Shown here: in pieces, positions 20,014 to 29,898 of the stretch | Numbering within the stretch: the stretch's first letter is position 1 | How the letters are laid out: the number at the start of each line of letters is the position of its first letter | Assembly (NCBI RefSeq): GCF_030272615.1 | Contig: NC_081412.1 | Span: 672,399,823 to 672,463,822 of the forward strand | Source: Cryptomeria japonica | Lineage: Eukaryota > Streptophyta > Pinopsida > Cupressales > Cupressaceae | Direction of reading: 5' to 3' | DNA: 64,000 nucleotides | Notes under the pieces: model-generated | What the model saw: the letters and a program-made list of their open reading frames with translations, nothing else | Told to the model about the DNA's origin: nothing | Databases searched by the model: none | Position numbers and translations under genes: made by a program

Positions 20014-20030
20014 TGTAGAGGGGACAGAAT

Positions 20031-20270
20031 CTAAGGCCTCCCTAATAACAAGTTATATGTTAAATTTCCCGACATAACATGGATAGGAGTAGGCAAAGTA
20101 ATAGTTCCCACTGTGAGAGGTAAGGTGATGATACCTAATGAAGTCTTAGCCACATTGTCAAAGCCATGAATGGGACGAGAGTCAGGCTCAATAAGAGACG
20201 TATCCACATTCATCTTATACAATAGATTAATACTACACACATTAAGGCCAGAGCCATTATCTACTAGTGT
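20031..20270 (-). pseudogene. Aspartic protease of element C
   Basis: Reads LVDNGSGLNVCSINLLY with the D-N-G active-site triad (a DTG/DSG variant usual in Tat elements), then a hydrophobic strand segment and YNLLLGRP. It is in frame with the upstream ORF except for one TGA at 20271-20273, at a position where a related element in this window (E, 44616-44640) has Arg, so a CGA to TGA change is likely. After LLLGRP a short deletion shifts the frame into the following ORF. The pepsin-like fold would cleave gag-pol in the particle. Confidence 0.85.
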
Positions 20271-21299
20271 TCATCTTATAGCAGTGTCTTTCATGATAAC
20301 CACAATCATCAAGGGATCATATTGTTGTTGAATTTCACTAGTAGGCAACTCATCTCGGGTAAACACAATTTGAGCTTTAGGATTCATCACAGAGTTAACC
20401 AAAGATGCTATATTACTAGATGTATTCGGTGGAGGAACATTCAAATCTTTCAAAGCATCTTGTAACATTCCATGATGAGTGGAAGAAGTTTGAATCAAAT
20501 CCCAAAGGGATATCTTAGCAGGGGTAGCTTTAAGTTGTTCTATGAGATCATATTCCTTACCCATAACTTGTGAAATACGGGGAGCTTGAGGAAGGATTGG
20601 TTGAGGATTAGGAAGAGAAACTGGAATAACAGGAGGAGGATTAGGTTGCCTATTATTTCTGGTATGATAAGTATGGGCAACCGCATGATAACTCTCTCTA
20701 GTTATTTGCTTAGCATAACTGTAAGGACTTATAGGTTTTCTTCCTTGCACAGTGATGATTGGTTTATTCGGGGTACGAAAGGAATCATGATCATACCTTC
20801 CTTGGACAGTAAGGAGAGGTGATTTAGGAATTTGAAAGGTGGGAGAAGGATAAGCACCTTGGACTTCAAAGAGAGGCTTATTATGTTCATTCAAGTTTAT
20901 CATGTTAACCAATTTAGAGGTCTTGTTCTTGTTTAAAGATTTTGACAAAGCCACAAAGTCATCAAGAGCATCATCCAACAAAGCATGATCATATCGGTTA
21001 AAAGGTTTGTTTTTTGATTCAAAAGGAGACATCTCCTCATAGAGGGGATTATTGAAAACAACCATGTTACTAGATTCAGGGGAAGAGTTGATAGGAATGT
21101 ATCCTTGAGAGGAATCATTCGACTTATCTTTCTCATCACACCTAAATGGCATAGTAACAAGGTTTATGAGTTTTTGGTAAAATGAAGGTTTGGCATCTTT
21201 GGGGTTTAAAAACTCATCTAAAGCTTCATCTAATTCATCTTGGCTATACTCATAATAATCATCAAAAGCATGAACATTTTGCAAACAAAAATCTGACAT
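20271..21299 (-). CDS. Unusual gag-position ORF of element C, no capsid or zinc knuckle seen
   Basis: 342 codons, starting only 146 bases after the PBS (ATG 21297-21299). Residues 1-135 are acidic and hydrophilic with no capsid-like motif. Residues 140-196 are three 19-residue tandem repeats, each centred on VQG-A/R. A Pro-rich linker follows (NPPPVIPVSLPNPQPILP), then EYDLIEQLKATPAKISLWDLI, the conserved segment normally found between gag and protease in Tat elements. No C-x2-C-x4-H-x4-C knuckle is visible. Either the gag core was deleted and the ORF reopened, or this is a different structural protein. It ends at a TGA one short stretch before the protease. Confidence 0.75.
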   Translation of the reverse strand: MSDFCLQNVHAFDDYYEYSQDELDEALDEFLNPKDAKPSFYQKLINLVTMPFRCDEKDKSNDSSQGYIPINSSPESSNMVVFNNPLYEEMSPFESKNKPFNRYDHALLDDALDDFVALSKSLNKNKTSKLVNMINLNEHNKPLFEVQGAYPSPTFQIPKSPLLTVQGRYDHDSFRTPNKPIITVQGRKPISPYSYAKQITRESYHAVAHTYHTRNNRQPNPPPVIPVSLPNPQPILPQAPRISQVMGKEYDLIEQLKATPAKISLWDLIQTSSTHHGMLQDALKDLNVPPPNTSSNIASLVNSVMNPKAQIVFTRDELPTSEIQQQYDPLMIVVIMKDTAIR

Positions 21300-21444
21300 T
21301 TTGAAAAGATTGCATAAAATTTAAACACACAATGCAAAGAAATTCACTCTTTTTTTTTTTTTTTTCTTTTAATGAAAATGAAATGAAAACACACTAAATC
21401 TAGATCTAGATCTAACAAATGCAATGCAAGAGGAAGCAATGATA

Positions 21445-21464
21445 GGTTCACGTCGGGTTCACCA
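21445..21464 (-). other. Primer binding site of element C
   Basis: The minus strand reads TGGTGAACCCGACGTGAACC starting three bases after the 5' LTR. The same site type, TGGTGAACCTGATGTGAATC, occurs in element E (39887-39906). It is not the usual tRNA-Met, Lys or Asp site. I cannot name the tRNA from memory. Confidence 0.8.
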
Positions 21465-21467
21465 AAA

Positions 21468-23127
21468 TGTGTAGGGGAAAAAGCGAGACTAGGTTAACAT
21501 GCCCTAATCCTACCTTTTGACACACATTACGGAATACGAAAGAGCCTAGAGATATCGCACAATTGGCTACTTCTTTTTGTGAAAGAGAGAGCCACAGGAT
21601 ATCTATTAGGATTTCTATTCCCTTGTTGAAATTGTAAGATCAAGTAATGCAAGTTCAAACCCTAATTGCAAAATGCAAGTATGAACTAATAGCAAGATTG
21701 CAGAATTGAGATTAAACAATGAACAGCTGTAAATACAAGGATGAAATAAGAATGCAGATATGTACCCGGAGTCAAAATCGGACTGAAAATGTTCGGGACG
21801 GGAGCGCGGGTGCCACTATCCTGAAAACTGCACCGGAAACTGTCATTCCGCACTCTGAAACACTGTCGGGAAGCTGTCTGAAAGCTGTCTGTTCGGAGGA
21901 CCAGGGCGCCCAGTGCCTCTGTCCCAGGGACCAGGGTGCCCAACACCCCTGTCCTGGTAGGACTAGGGCACCTAGCGCCCCTGTCCCAGTCTTCTGCTCT
22001 ACAATTTGATACAGAGTGCTGTCTCAACCTTCTTTCTCCGGATCTGTATCCCGCGGCGTCGTCCGAATGCCGAAACCTGCAATGATATCTTAAAAAGGGT
22101 GTATGGGCGTCTATATAGGGTTTTGCCTTAGTCAAACCCCCGCTTCAGTGATTTCCACCTCCACGAATAGCCAAGTTGTTTTATAAAATGTATTGTGTGT
22201 GTAGACCTAGTGTGTGTGCAAGGTCCTAAAATGCAAGAAAGCAAACTAGAGCAACCTAGAAAGTAAACCCTAATTGCTTGTGAATAACAATGTAAATGCT
22301 CTAAATCAAGGTGCAATGTGATCTAAAGCATGAATAAATGATGTATTGAAGCTTATGTAAAGACATGAAAACAACATGAAATCATACCCAACCCTCAAGG
22401 GAGGAGTACAAGCCAATCTTCAGTCGGAAATCTCCTATTGTTCTTCAATGTCTTCCAAGCCCTAAGTGGATGAATGAATTTGATAGATGCTTGATAGAAG
22501 GATGTTGAATGTTGTTGAATTCCTCAAATATTTGCTCTTTCGCTGCATATGAAGTTCCTGAAAACAAAAATCGGATCCCTTCAAATGAAGAAAGAGAGCT
22601 CTTATGTAGGAAACCCTAGATCGTAAATTCGTCTTTTGGCCGACCTAGAGATTGAATATCCTGCCAATTTCTTGGGGTTAAGCTTTATTTTATGATTGGA
22701 TTGTGCTCCCAAAATTTCGGGAAAAATGTCCGGGACCATGTGCACTCCGGGCGCCACGGTCCCGACAACTTTTCACCAAATTTTCAGGGCCGTCGGATAT
22801 GATGATTTTAGAGAGAATCCTGAAGTTACAGGTGATGTCGAGATGTTTTGACCCCAAAACCAAGCCCCCAAGTTCGAAATAGGACTTAATTAGGGTTTTT
22901 GATTGAGTGATGTATTGGAGGAATAAAATGTGAAGGGCGCGCTTTAGTGAAAGGGCCCAACTTTATGATGTAGAGAATGATGAAATAGGACCTTAGACCT
23001 AATTAATTTGATTAACTAAGTGCTAAAGGAGAAATGCAATACAAAATGTAAAATGCACTAAGGCGGGTGCTAAACTAGGTGTGAAATTGTACCACCCTAG
23101 CAAGTGCGTACAATTTACGATGCTACA
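21468..23127 (-). repeat. 5' LTR (1660 bp) of element C
   Basis: Ends match 10703-12362 (TGTGTAGGGG ... GATGCTACA). Scattered substitutions but no net length change compared with the 3' LTR. On the minus strand U3 runs from 23127 to the TATA box at 22111-22118, followed by the GC-rich trimer at 21900-21991. Confidence 0.95.
22111..22118 (-). promoter_or_regulatory. TATA box of the element C 5' LTR
   Basis: The minus strand reads CCCTATATAGAC about 1.0 kb into the LTR. RNA would start roughly 30 bases further (near 22080), leaving about 600 bases of R-U5. Confidence 0.6.
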
Positions 23128-23132
23128 GTTGG

Positions 23133-23621
23133 CTTCTATAGCAGCAACATACTAAGCTTCAATGGTTGAAAGTGCAACAACCTTTTATAGCTTAGAAATC
23201 CAACTGACTGTAGTTCCCCCTATAGTAAAAACATACCCTGTAGTACTCCTCCATGAATCAATATCACCTGCCAGATCAGAGTCAACAAATCCACTTAGAG
23301 TAGTATTAGATTCTTTGAAACATAATGACTTCGTAGTAGTTCCTTTCAAATACTGAAGAATCCATTTCAAAGCATTCTAATGTTCCATACCTGAATTACT
23401 CATAAACCTGCTCACAACTCCCACTGCATGTGCAATGTCTAGCCTTGTGCATACCATTGCATACATCAGACTGCCAATAGCTGATGAATACGGGATGTTA
23501 GACATTTTATTTACCTCTTCCTATGCCTTTGGACACATCTCCTTAGTCAATTTGAAATGACTAGCCAAAGGTGTACTAATTGCTTTTTCATCCTGCATGT
23601 TAAATCTTTTCAACACCTTCT
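23133..23621 (-). pseudogene. RT connection and front half of RNase H (element B), between C and D
   Basis: The minus strand from 23621 reads the Copia connection (RFNMQDEKAISTPLASHFKL), a YAMVCTRLDIAHAVGV-type stretch with stops, KWILQYLKGT, then FVDSDLAGDIDSWRSTTG with the first RNase H aspartate (23185-23370) and YVAAIEA at the C insertion. It continues at 10697. In-frame stops occur near 23155, 23380 and 23520. Confidence 0.85.
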
Positions 23622-24849
23622 GGGTGGGTGCAAGAAGTTGAGTCCCACTTTTGGGCAAAAAGTGGAAGTGTTTTCCCTATTTTTCAATTTTTTTGTCAAT
23701 TGATGTCAAAATTTGAGGTACTTAGAGTTTGAATCTGGAAAAACTTTAGTAATAGAAAATATAGTGCTCGGAGTCTAATTTTCAAATATGTAATTTATTT
23801 CAATACCCACATCGTAGAAATCACTTTTTAGTAGGCATATTTAAAAACCACTTTTTCAAAATGCATGTTTCAGGACCATACCACACATGTATGACCACCA
23901 TATTTTGACGTAAATAAAAGAATGTTTGCAAATCCTTCTGGGAAAAGATACCTAATACACCAAATATTGATGAGAATATTTTTTCTTATTTTTTTATTGA
24001 ATATATTTTTTTTAATTAATTTTTAATTGACTATAAAGTACATTTTAAAAACATCTGGTATACGACCACCATAATTTGATGAAAATTTCATATTTTTTAA
24101 TTTTTTTTTTAATCTTCAAAAGAATTGTATGCAGATTGATGTCATATAATTTATTTTCAAAAAAACCTAAAAGCAAAAAAGTTATTAAAGTTTTACTAAC
24201 CCTCACTATTTTACATTTGGGTACCACTTTTGATTAATAAATAATGCAAAAATAGTAAAACTAATCATATCACTATGAAATTTACATTTTTAAAATTAGG
24301 ATAGTGAGAGCTCTAATGGGTTTTGTTTCATCAAAAAATACGATCAAGAAGACCTTCAAAAAATTACGGCAAGGCAGAAATCTGGTATTCCAGTGCCTTA
24401 GCCATTTTGTTGGAGGTCCAAGCATAGGCTTGGTCCCACCAAGCCTAACTCAAAGCCAAAACTGAGGCATGGGTCTATTTCCCGCTCTATCTTTTATGAA
24501 ATGGGCGCCCGTTATTTAAAATTCAAAAAATGGGCATGCTTTTTGAAATTTATAGTACTTTAAGAAACGTGTGCCCGTTTTTAGAAACGGGTACACGTTT
24601 TTTAGAAACGGGTGCCCGTTTTTAGAAATGTGTGCCCATTTCTAAAAATCGTGCACCTGTTTCTCTACAGTGGTCTGATCCTAAATGAGCACCCATTTTT
24701 CAAAACGTGCACCCGTTTTACTTTTATAGGTCGGGCCTCCGAAGCTAAACGGGTGCCCGTTTCTTAAAAAATGGGCGCTCGTTTCTAGCGGAAAACATTT
24801 TTGTTCATAGACTTCCATGGAATTGGGACCCAACTTCTTGCACCCACCC
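23622..24849. mobile_element. Element D: 1228-bp inverted-repeat insertion in the element B RT
   Basis: Both ends carry the same inverted repeat of at least 26 bp (GGGTGGGTGCAAGAAGTT...), with one mismatch. Removing D and one copy of the flanking TTCT (23618-23621 and 24850-24853) restores the RT reading frame exactly, so the ends and a 4-bp target duplication are well defined. There is no transposase frame (longest ORF about 60 codons), so it is non-autonomous. The right part has a cluster of GGGTGCCCG palindromes. The superfamily is uncertain: a 4-bp duplication does not fit hAT (8), Mutator (9) or CACTA (3). Confidence 0.88.
24500..24792. repeat. Subterminal cluster of GGGTGCCCG palindromes in element D
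   Basis: About ten degenerate copies of the near-palindrome AAACGGGTGCCCGTTT lie at 24500-24792, some in reverse (CGTGCACCCGTTTT). They sit only toward one end of D. Clustered subterminal motifs of this kind are transposase-binding sites in several plant DNA transposons. Confidence 0.7.
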
Positions 24850-25550
24850 TTCTTTATATATTCACTTTGGGACAAATTCAAGGTTCTATTTTTCCTATCC
24901 CGTGTAATCCTCATACCGAGAATTTGCTTAGCTACACCCAAATCCTTCATAACAAATGACCTGGCTAATTTTTGTTTAAGATCATTTATATGTTGCATGT
25001 TAGACCAAGCAACAAGCATGTCATCAACATAAAGTAACAGGATAATATAACTGCCATTATCAAATCTCTTAAAATCTACACAATGATCAGAATGACATCT
25101 ATGATAACCATGTTCAGCCATGAAACTATCAAATTTTAAATACCATTGTCAGGGTGCTTGCTTTAGGCCATACAAACTTTTGTTCAACCTGCACACCAAG
25201 TTCTCCTTACCTTTCACCTCATATCCCTGTGGTTGCAACATGTAAATTTCCTCCTCCAAATCTCCATGGAGAAAAGCTGTTTTGACATCTAATTGTTCAA
25301 GATATAAATCATCTGCAGCCACAAGACTAAGTACAATTCTAATTGAAGTCATTTTTATAACTGAATAAAAAATTTCATCATAATCTATACCCTTTTTCTG
25401 TGCAAAACCTTTTACCACAAGTCTAGCCTTATATCTTTTCTGACCTCCTTCCTCCTCCTTTAGCCGATAAACCCATTTGTTAGGCAAGGCTCTTTTCTTT
25501 GCAGGTAAAGGGACTAAGTCCCAAATCTTATTTTTCATCAAGGAGTCCAT
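24850..25550 (-). pseudogene. Copia reverse transcriptase (element B), split by D
   Basis: 25149-25550 (133 codons) carries WVYRLKEEEGG, VVKGFAQKKGIDYDE, first catalytic Asp in EQLDVKTAFLHG, and SLYGLKQAP before a stop (25149) where Arg is usual. 24850-25121 continues in the same frame with YVDDMLVAW (YVDD at residues 31-34 of that piece), GMRITRDRKN and SQSEYIKK, where element D enters. Catalytic residues are intact. The stop and the insertion inactivate it. The ORF as predicted (24681-25121) includes about 56 codons of D sequence at its C-terminus. Confidence 0.9.
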
Positions 25551-25907
25551 CTCCTCTTTAATGCCTAGCTCCCACTATTGTTTGGCATCCACCTGCATTG
25601 CTTCTTCGTATTCTTCTGGTTCACCAGAATCAGATAATAAAATAGAATACAAAGAAGGAGAAAATATTTCAAAGGGTCTACTTGACCTTATAGAACATCT
25701 AACACTTGCAGAAGTTTGTGGGACAATCTATTGTTGCTGAGCATCAGGTACCTGTGGCATTTCATTATCAGGAATCTCATCCAACACCACATATTTTTGT
25801 TTGTCCTGTTCATGCTTCTTTTCCTCCATCTGTTCTTTATACATAACCTTCTCATTGAATATAACATCTCTACTTCTAATTATTTTCTTATTTTCAAAAT
25901 CCCATAA
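25551..25907 (-). pseudogene. Integrase-RT linker of element B
   Basis: Low-complexity polyprotein linker with acidic and Gln-rich stretches, broken by stops. No domain. It connects integrase (ending at 25908) to RT. Confidence 0.6.
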
Positions 25908-26690
25908 CTAATAGCCATATTCATCTATCCCATATCCAATGAAGGTACATTTTCGAGATTTAGCATCAAGCTTAGTTCTGTTTTCTTTATCAACATGGAA
26001 AAAAGCTTCACAACCAAAGGTTTTCAGAAAAGAATAATTTACTTTTTTATTAGCCCATGCCTCCTCTGAAATACCACCATCCAAAGGGGTTGAAGGTCCT
26101 CTATTTATCAAATAGACAGCAGTATGTACATCATCTACCCAAAAATGTAAGGGCAATCCAGCATGCAATCTCATGCTCCTCGCACGTTCCATGATAGTCC
26201 TATTCATTCTCTCTGACACACCATTTTCCTATAGAGTTCTTGGAACTATCTTTTGCTTTCGAATCCCATTTAAGGAGCAGTAATCTTCAAATGCTTTGTT
26301 GCAATACTCACCTCCATTATCCAATCTGAGACACTTCAACTTTTTTCCTGTCTCATTCTCAACCAAAGCTTTCCATTTCTTAAAAGTTTCAAAAACATCT
26401 GATTTTTATTTTAGGAAATATACCCATGTTTTTCTGGTTGAGTCATCAATAAAAATAACATAATAACAAGAGCCACCAAGAGATGATACCTGAGCTAGTC
26501 CCCATACATCTGAATGTACAAGCTCTAACTTCTCACTCTTCTTCTCTTTCCCAACCTTGAGAAATCTAACTCTTTTCTGTTTACCATAAACACAATTTTC
26601 ACAAAACTCTAAATCAATCTTCTTTAGTCTTGGCAATAGATTTTTGGAGTGAAGGGTTTTCATCCCTTTCTCACTCATGTGCCCAAGCAT
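25908..26690 (-). pseudogene. Copia GAG-pre-integrase and integrase (element B)
   Basis: 26406-26690 (94 codons) has the zinc site M-L-G-H-M-S-E-K-G-M with later C-E-N-C, then LVHSDVWG with the first catalytic aspartate. 26220-26405, with stops, has LDNGGEYCN (second Asp). 25908-26219 begins with ERMNRTIMERARSM, just after the catalytic Glu region, and contains HFWVDDVHTAVYLINR and FGCEAFFHV. An in-frame TAG sits just before the ENGV motif. Integrase joins cDNA to the host chromosome. Confidence 0.88.
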
Positions 26691-27112
26691 ATGGTGCTAC
26701 ATTGTTGAATCTGTTCTTGCAACATCTATTATTGTTGTCCCTGTAGTAACTTTATCTGTAGCAGCTAGGGTAGAGTAAGTGTTACCTGTACATAGATATA
26801 ATGTGCCTACCTTCACACCTTTAGCTATTACTAATGATCCTTTAGTGACCTTACACATACTGTCTGAGAAGGTAACTATGCAACCTTCACTACCTAGTTG
26901 CCCTACAGAAATTAAATTTCTTAAATTAGGAACATGTCTTACCTCCTATAGAAACCAGTGATTTCCATTCTACAACTTGATCTTTATCTTTTCTTTTCCA
27001 ACAATTTGATAGGGCTCATCATCACCCAAATATACCTGTCCAAAATCACCCTAAACATAATCTAGAAAATATTTTCTATGGGGCGTAGCATGAAATGAAG
27101 CCCTAGAATCTA
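26691..27112 (-). pseudogene. Copia protease region (element B), active site DSR
   Basis: Reading from 27112 leftward gives IDSRASFHA where Copia proteases have D-S-G-A-S-x-H; the glycine codon GGG has become AGG. After it come HVPNLRNLISVGQL and VTFSDSM-type segments. There are stops at 27113, and near 26945 and 26702. Loss of the active-site glycine should abolish protease activity independently of the stops. Confidence 0.75.
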
Positions 27113-27988
27113 TTAGCCAGAATCATTAACATTATCCAAACATAAGATTAAAGCATCTTGTAAAGTATTACTTGCAATATTAGCTTCCTTACTGTCATTT
27201 TTATTTTTGTCTCCTTTATTTTTCTGAGACCAACAGTCTTTCTTTAGATGACCAGGCTTTCCGCAGTACCAGCAATCTTTCTTTCCTCTAGATTGAGAGC
27301 ATCCTTTCTTTGACTTCCCTCGTGACTTCTCATTCCCAGGGCCTTTTCCTCTTTCCTTTGATCTTCCTCTGTTTTCCACATTCAAAACACTACCCGATGA
27401 TGTTGGAGTCTCACCTGTGCTTTTCCTTCACATTTCCTCACTTAGGATAACACCAACAATATCATCAAACACCAAAGTATTTTTACCAGAGACAGAGTTA
27501 CTTACAGCCATAACCAAGTTATTCCAGCTTTCTGGCAAAGAACTTAAAATCAAGAGAGCCCTAACCTCTTTTGCAAAAGTAATTTTTACCGAAGACAATT
27601 GACTAGTAATTATATTAAATTCATTTAAGTGCTCCGCTACAGATCCTCCCTCACTCATTTTCAAATTAAACAGACGCTTAATAAGAAATACCTTATTTGA
27701 AGCTGAGGGTTTCTCATACAACTTAGCCAATGTCGCCATCGAATCTACAGTCATTTTTGCTTCTATTATATTGAATGTTATAAATGGTGCAAGGCACAAT
27801 CGAATGGATCCCAGTGCCTTTTTATCTAAAATGTCCTTCTCTTCATCTAACATTATGGTCGCTTTCTTTTCCTTTCCTTCCAATGGCTGCCACAAATCTT
27901 TTTGATATAGGTAATCCTCCATCTACATTTTCCATAACTGATAATTCTGGCCGTTAAACTTTTCGACCTTGAATTTGGAATCCTCCAT
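27113..27988 (-). pseudogene. Copia gag with zinc knuckle (element B)
   Basis: The ATG at 27986-27988 opens MEDSKFKVEKFNGQNY, typical of Copia gag, but a TAG at 27923-27925 interrupts after 21 codons. The same frame then runs 164 codons (27428-27922) through the UBN2-like region (KLYEKPSASNKVFLIKRLF, LSSLPESWNN). After a TGA at 27425 the frame continues with a basic Arg/Lys/Gly stretch and the zinc knuckle CWYCGKPGHLKKDC (27113-27385). Gag would form the particle and bind RNA. The two stops make it non-functional. Confidence 0.88.
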
Positions 27989-28030
27989 TGCTCCCACTCA
28001 AATCTGAAAGTCTTGCCAATTTACAAAAAA

Positions 28031-28048
28031 TCTTGCTCAGATACTGAT
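28031..28048 (-). other. Primer binding site of element B
   Basis: Immediately after the 5' LTR the minus strand reads ATCAGTATCTGAGCAAG, a diverged form of the tRNA-Met site TGGTATCAGAGC. Confidence 0.5.
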
Positions 28049-28512
28049 TGTTAGGCTTTCTATCAGATCCAAAGCAAATATGAACTAACAATTATATGCA
28101 GATTTAAATACAAAAGATAAAGAAATAAAAGATGACACAAATAACATAGAGATTTAATGTGGTTCACCCAAAATGGGTTATGTCCACCATACATAGTCAT
28201 CCAATCTTCCTTATTATCCAGCAAAAATAGTACATCAACCTTACAATGCCTTAAGCATCCCAACCGCTTATAACATGCATTTTTAGGGCAACAAACAAAG
28301 TTAGCCTTTTTAGGGTTTTATTACAATGTCGATTTTCATCAAAAACAAAAACGGCAAAAAAAAATTCTTGGGAGCTCCCACCCTCGAACCCTCGCTTTCC
28401 TCGGGGGCTGTCGCCTTTGAACCCCTGTCTGAGGCCCGGCTCGGCACCAGACCCCGACGAGGATACGTGCTGAGTGTACAGTACTTTGCTGATCAGTCAC
28501 CACATTTCAACA
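28049..28512 (-). repeat. 5' LTR (464 bp) of element B
   Basis: Plus strand starts TGTTAGGCTTTCTATC and ends ACATTTCAACA, followed by the TTTTG duplication. Contains a GC-rich segment at 28370-28465 with about 33 bp not found in the 3' LTR, and the ATGTGGTTCACC ... GGGTTATGTCCACC block at 28157-28189. Confidence 0.9.
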
Positions 28513-29642
28513 TTTTGTACCAGTGTATTCATAATAGGTTCATTTGTGATTATCTCTATTGCCGGTTCAGAGTCTGTGTACCTTGAATTTCCTCTAAACT
28601 GTTCATCAATCTTCACATTTGCACTCTCAACAATTTTTTGCAATCTTTTGTTAAAAAATTTACATCCCTTGCTCTTAGATGAATAACCAACAAATATTCC
28701 TTCATCACCTCTAGGATCAAATTTGCCAATATACTCATCTCTTCTAATATAGCATTTACTTCCAAATATTCTAAAATATTTAAGAGTAGGAGTATTACCA
28801 AACCATAGTTCATGTGGGGTCTAACTAGTTTCACCTCTGATGTGAACTTTGTTGAATGTATAAATTATTGTAATGACTGCTTCTCTCTAGTATATATGAC
28901 GTAAATTTGCTTCTGATATCATACTTCTGGCTGCATCTAATCTATTTTTCCTTTCCACAACTCAAATCTGTTGGGGTGTCTGAGGTGCTGATAACCATCT
29001 TCTGATCCCATTCACTTCACAGAATGTATTAAATTCCTTAGATGCGAATTCACCTCCTTCATCTGATCTCAAACATTTTATTTTCTTTCCGATTTCATTT
29101 TCTACCATTACCTTGAATAGTTTGAATTTTCCAAATGCTTCAGATTTTTCTTTGAGAAAAGTAGCCCAACACATTCAAGAATAGTCATCAATGATTAGCA
29201 TAAAATATCTATCTCCTTGTATACTTCTAGTTTTTGTTTGGCCACATAAATCAAAATGAATTAAATCAAGACCATTGTTAGATTTATTTGGAATACTTTT
29301 GAAACATGCTCTAACTTGCTTTCCAAATTGACATCCCTTACATACCAGATTTTGAGGTTTAACAATCTTAAGTAAATCTCTAACTGCCTTAGTAGTGCTG
29401 ATTTTCACAATGCAATCAAAATTTACATGACAAAGTCTCTTATGCCATAACCAACTTTCATCAATATGTGCAATCAAACATGCTTTTTCATTGTTGTTCA
29501 AATGAAAGATATTACATCTAGTCTGATTACCGGTTGTAATTTCCAAACCAGTTCTATTTAAGATTTTGCATTTACCATTCTTGATTTGTAAATGAAATCC
29601 TTTCTCAACTAATTGACCAACACTCAAAAGGTTATTCTTCAA
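28513..29642 (-). pseudogene. Copia integrase (element A), right of the element B insertion
   Basis: 29175-29642 (155 codons) is the GAG-pre-integrase and start of integrase: zinc-site HKRLCHVNF, CKGCQFGKQ, catalytic Asp in LIHFDLCG, and MLIIDDYS. 28962-29174 continues with EIGKKIKCLRSDEGGEF (second Asp) and WLSAPQTPQQ. 28613-28834 is the later part (ILEYLEVNAI frame with NILEYLEVNA; other frame FGSKCYIRRDE). A stop precedes 29175, and frameshifts follow 28962. It joins at 28513-28517 to the linker left of 9877. Confidence 0.85.
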
Positions 29643-29840
29643 GCTTTCACATAGTAAACATTATCAGTATTGTGCTTACCATCAAAAGATATAGTTCCTT
29701 TTCCTTTGATCAAACAAGCTTTATCATGTCCAAATCTTACTAGACCTCCATTGTATTCCTGAAAGGAAAAGAATTTACTCTTATCACCAGTCATATGATG
29801 TGAACATCCTGAATCAATAATCCATTCATCCTTATCTTCA
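29643..29840 (-). pseudogene. Copia protease of element A
   Basis: The minus strand gives DEWIIDSGCSHHMTGDKSKF with an intact D-S-G-C-S-x-H-M active site, then a GGLVRFG stretch and a stop near 29640, before the GAG-pre-integrase. The gag end lies upstream across stops at 29859 and 29936. Confidence 0.8.
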
Positions 29841-29898
29841 ATTTTAGTTACCAGGGCCTATTCTACTAGTTGAATAGTAGGTGCCAGTTGATCTTCTG

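Larger units (their letters stand above)
10703..23127 (-). mobile_element. Tat-type Ty3/gypsy element C with antisense PMD gene
   Basis: 12,425 bp bounded by the GTTGG target duplication (10698-10702 and 23128-23132) inside the element B RNase H. The two LTRs are each 1660 bp and visually more than 95% identical. The minus strand gives PBS (21464-21445), a gag-position ORF, protease, G-patch-like region, RT, RNase H, a second (archaeal-type) RNase H and integrase. The integrase-last order marks Ty3/gypsy, and the dual RNase H marks the Tat group. Between pol and the 3' LTR a PMD gene lies on the opposite (plus) strand. Pol has at least five in-frame stops and one frameshift, so the copy is dead although its LTRs are young-looking. 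Confidence 0.95.
9878..28512 (-). mobile_element. Copia element B, containing elements C and D
   Basis: Both LTRs are present (9878-10308 and 28049-28512), flanked by TTTTG at 9873-9877 and 28513-28517. On the minus strand the order is PBS, gag with zinc knuckle, protease, integrase, RT, RNase H and polypurine tract. Element C splits the RNase H and D splits the RT. Without C and D the element would be about 5 kb, a usual Copia size. Damage includes several in-frame stops and a protease active site changed from DSG to DSR. Confidence 0.93.
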
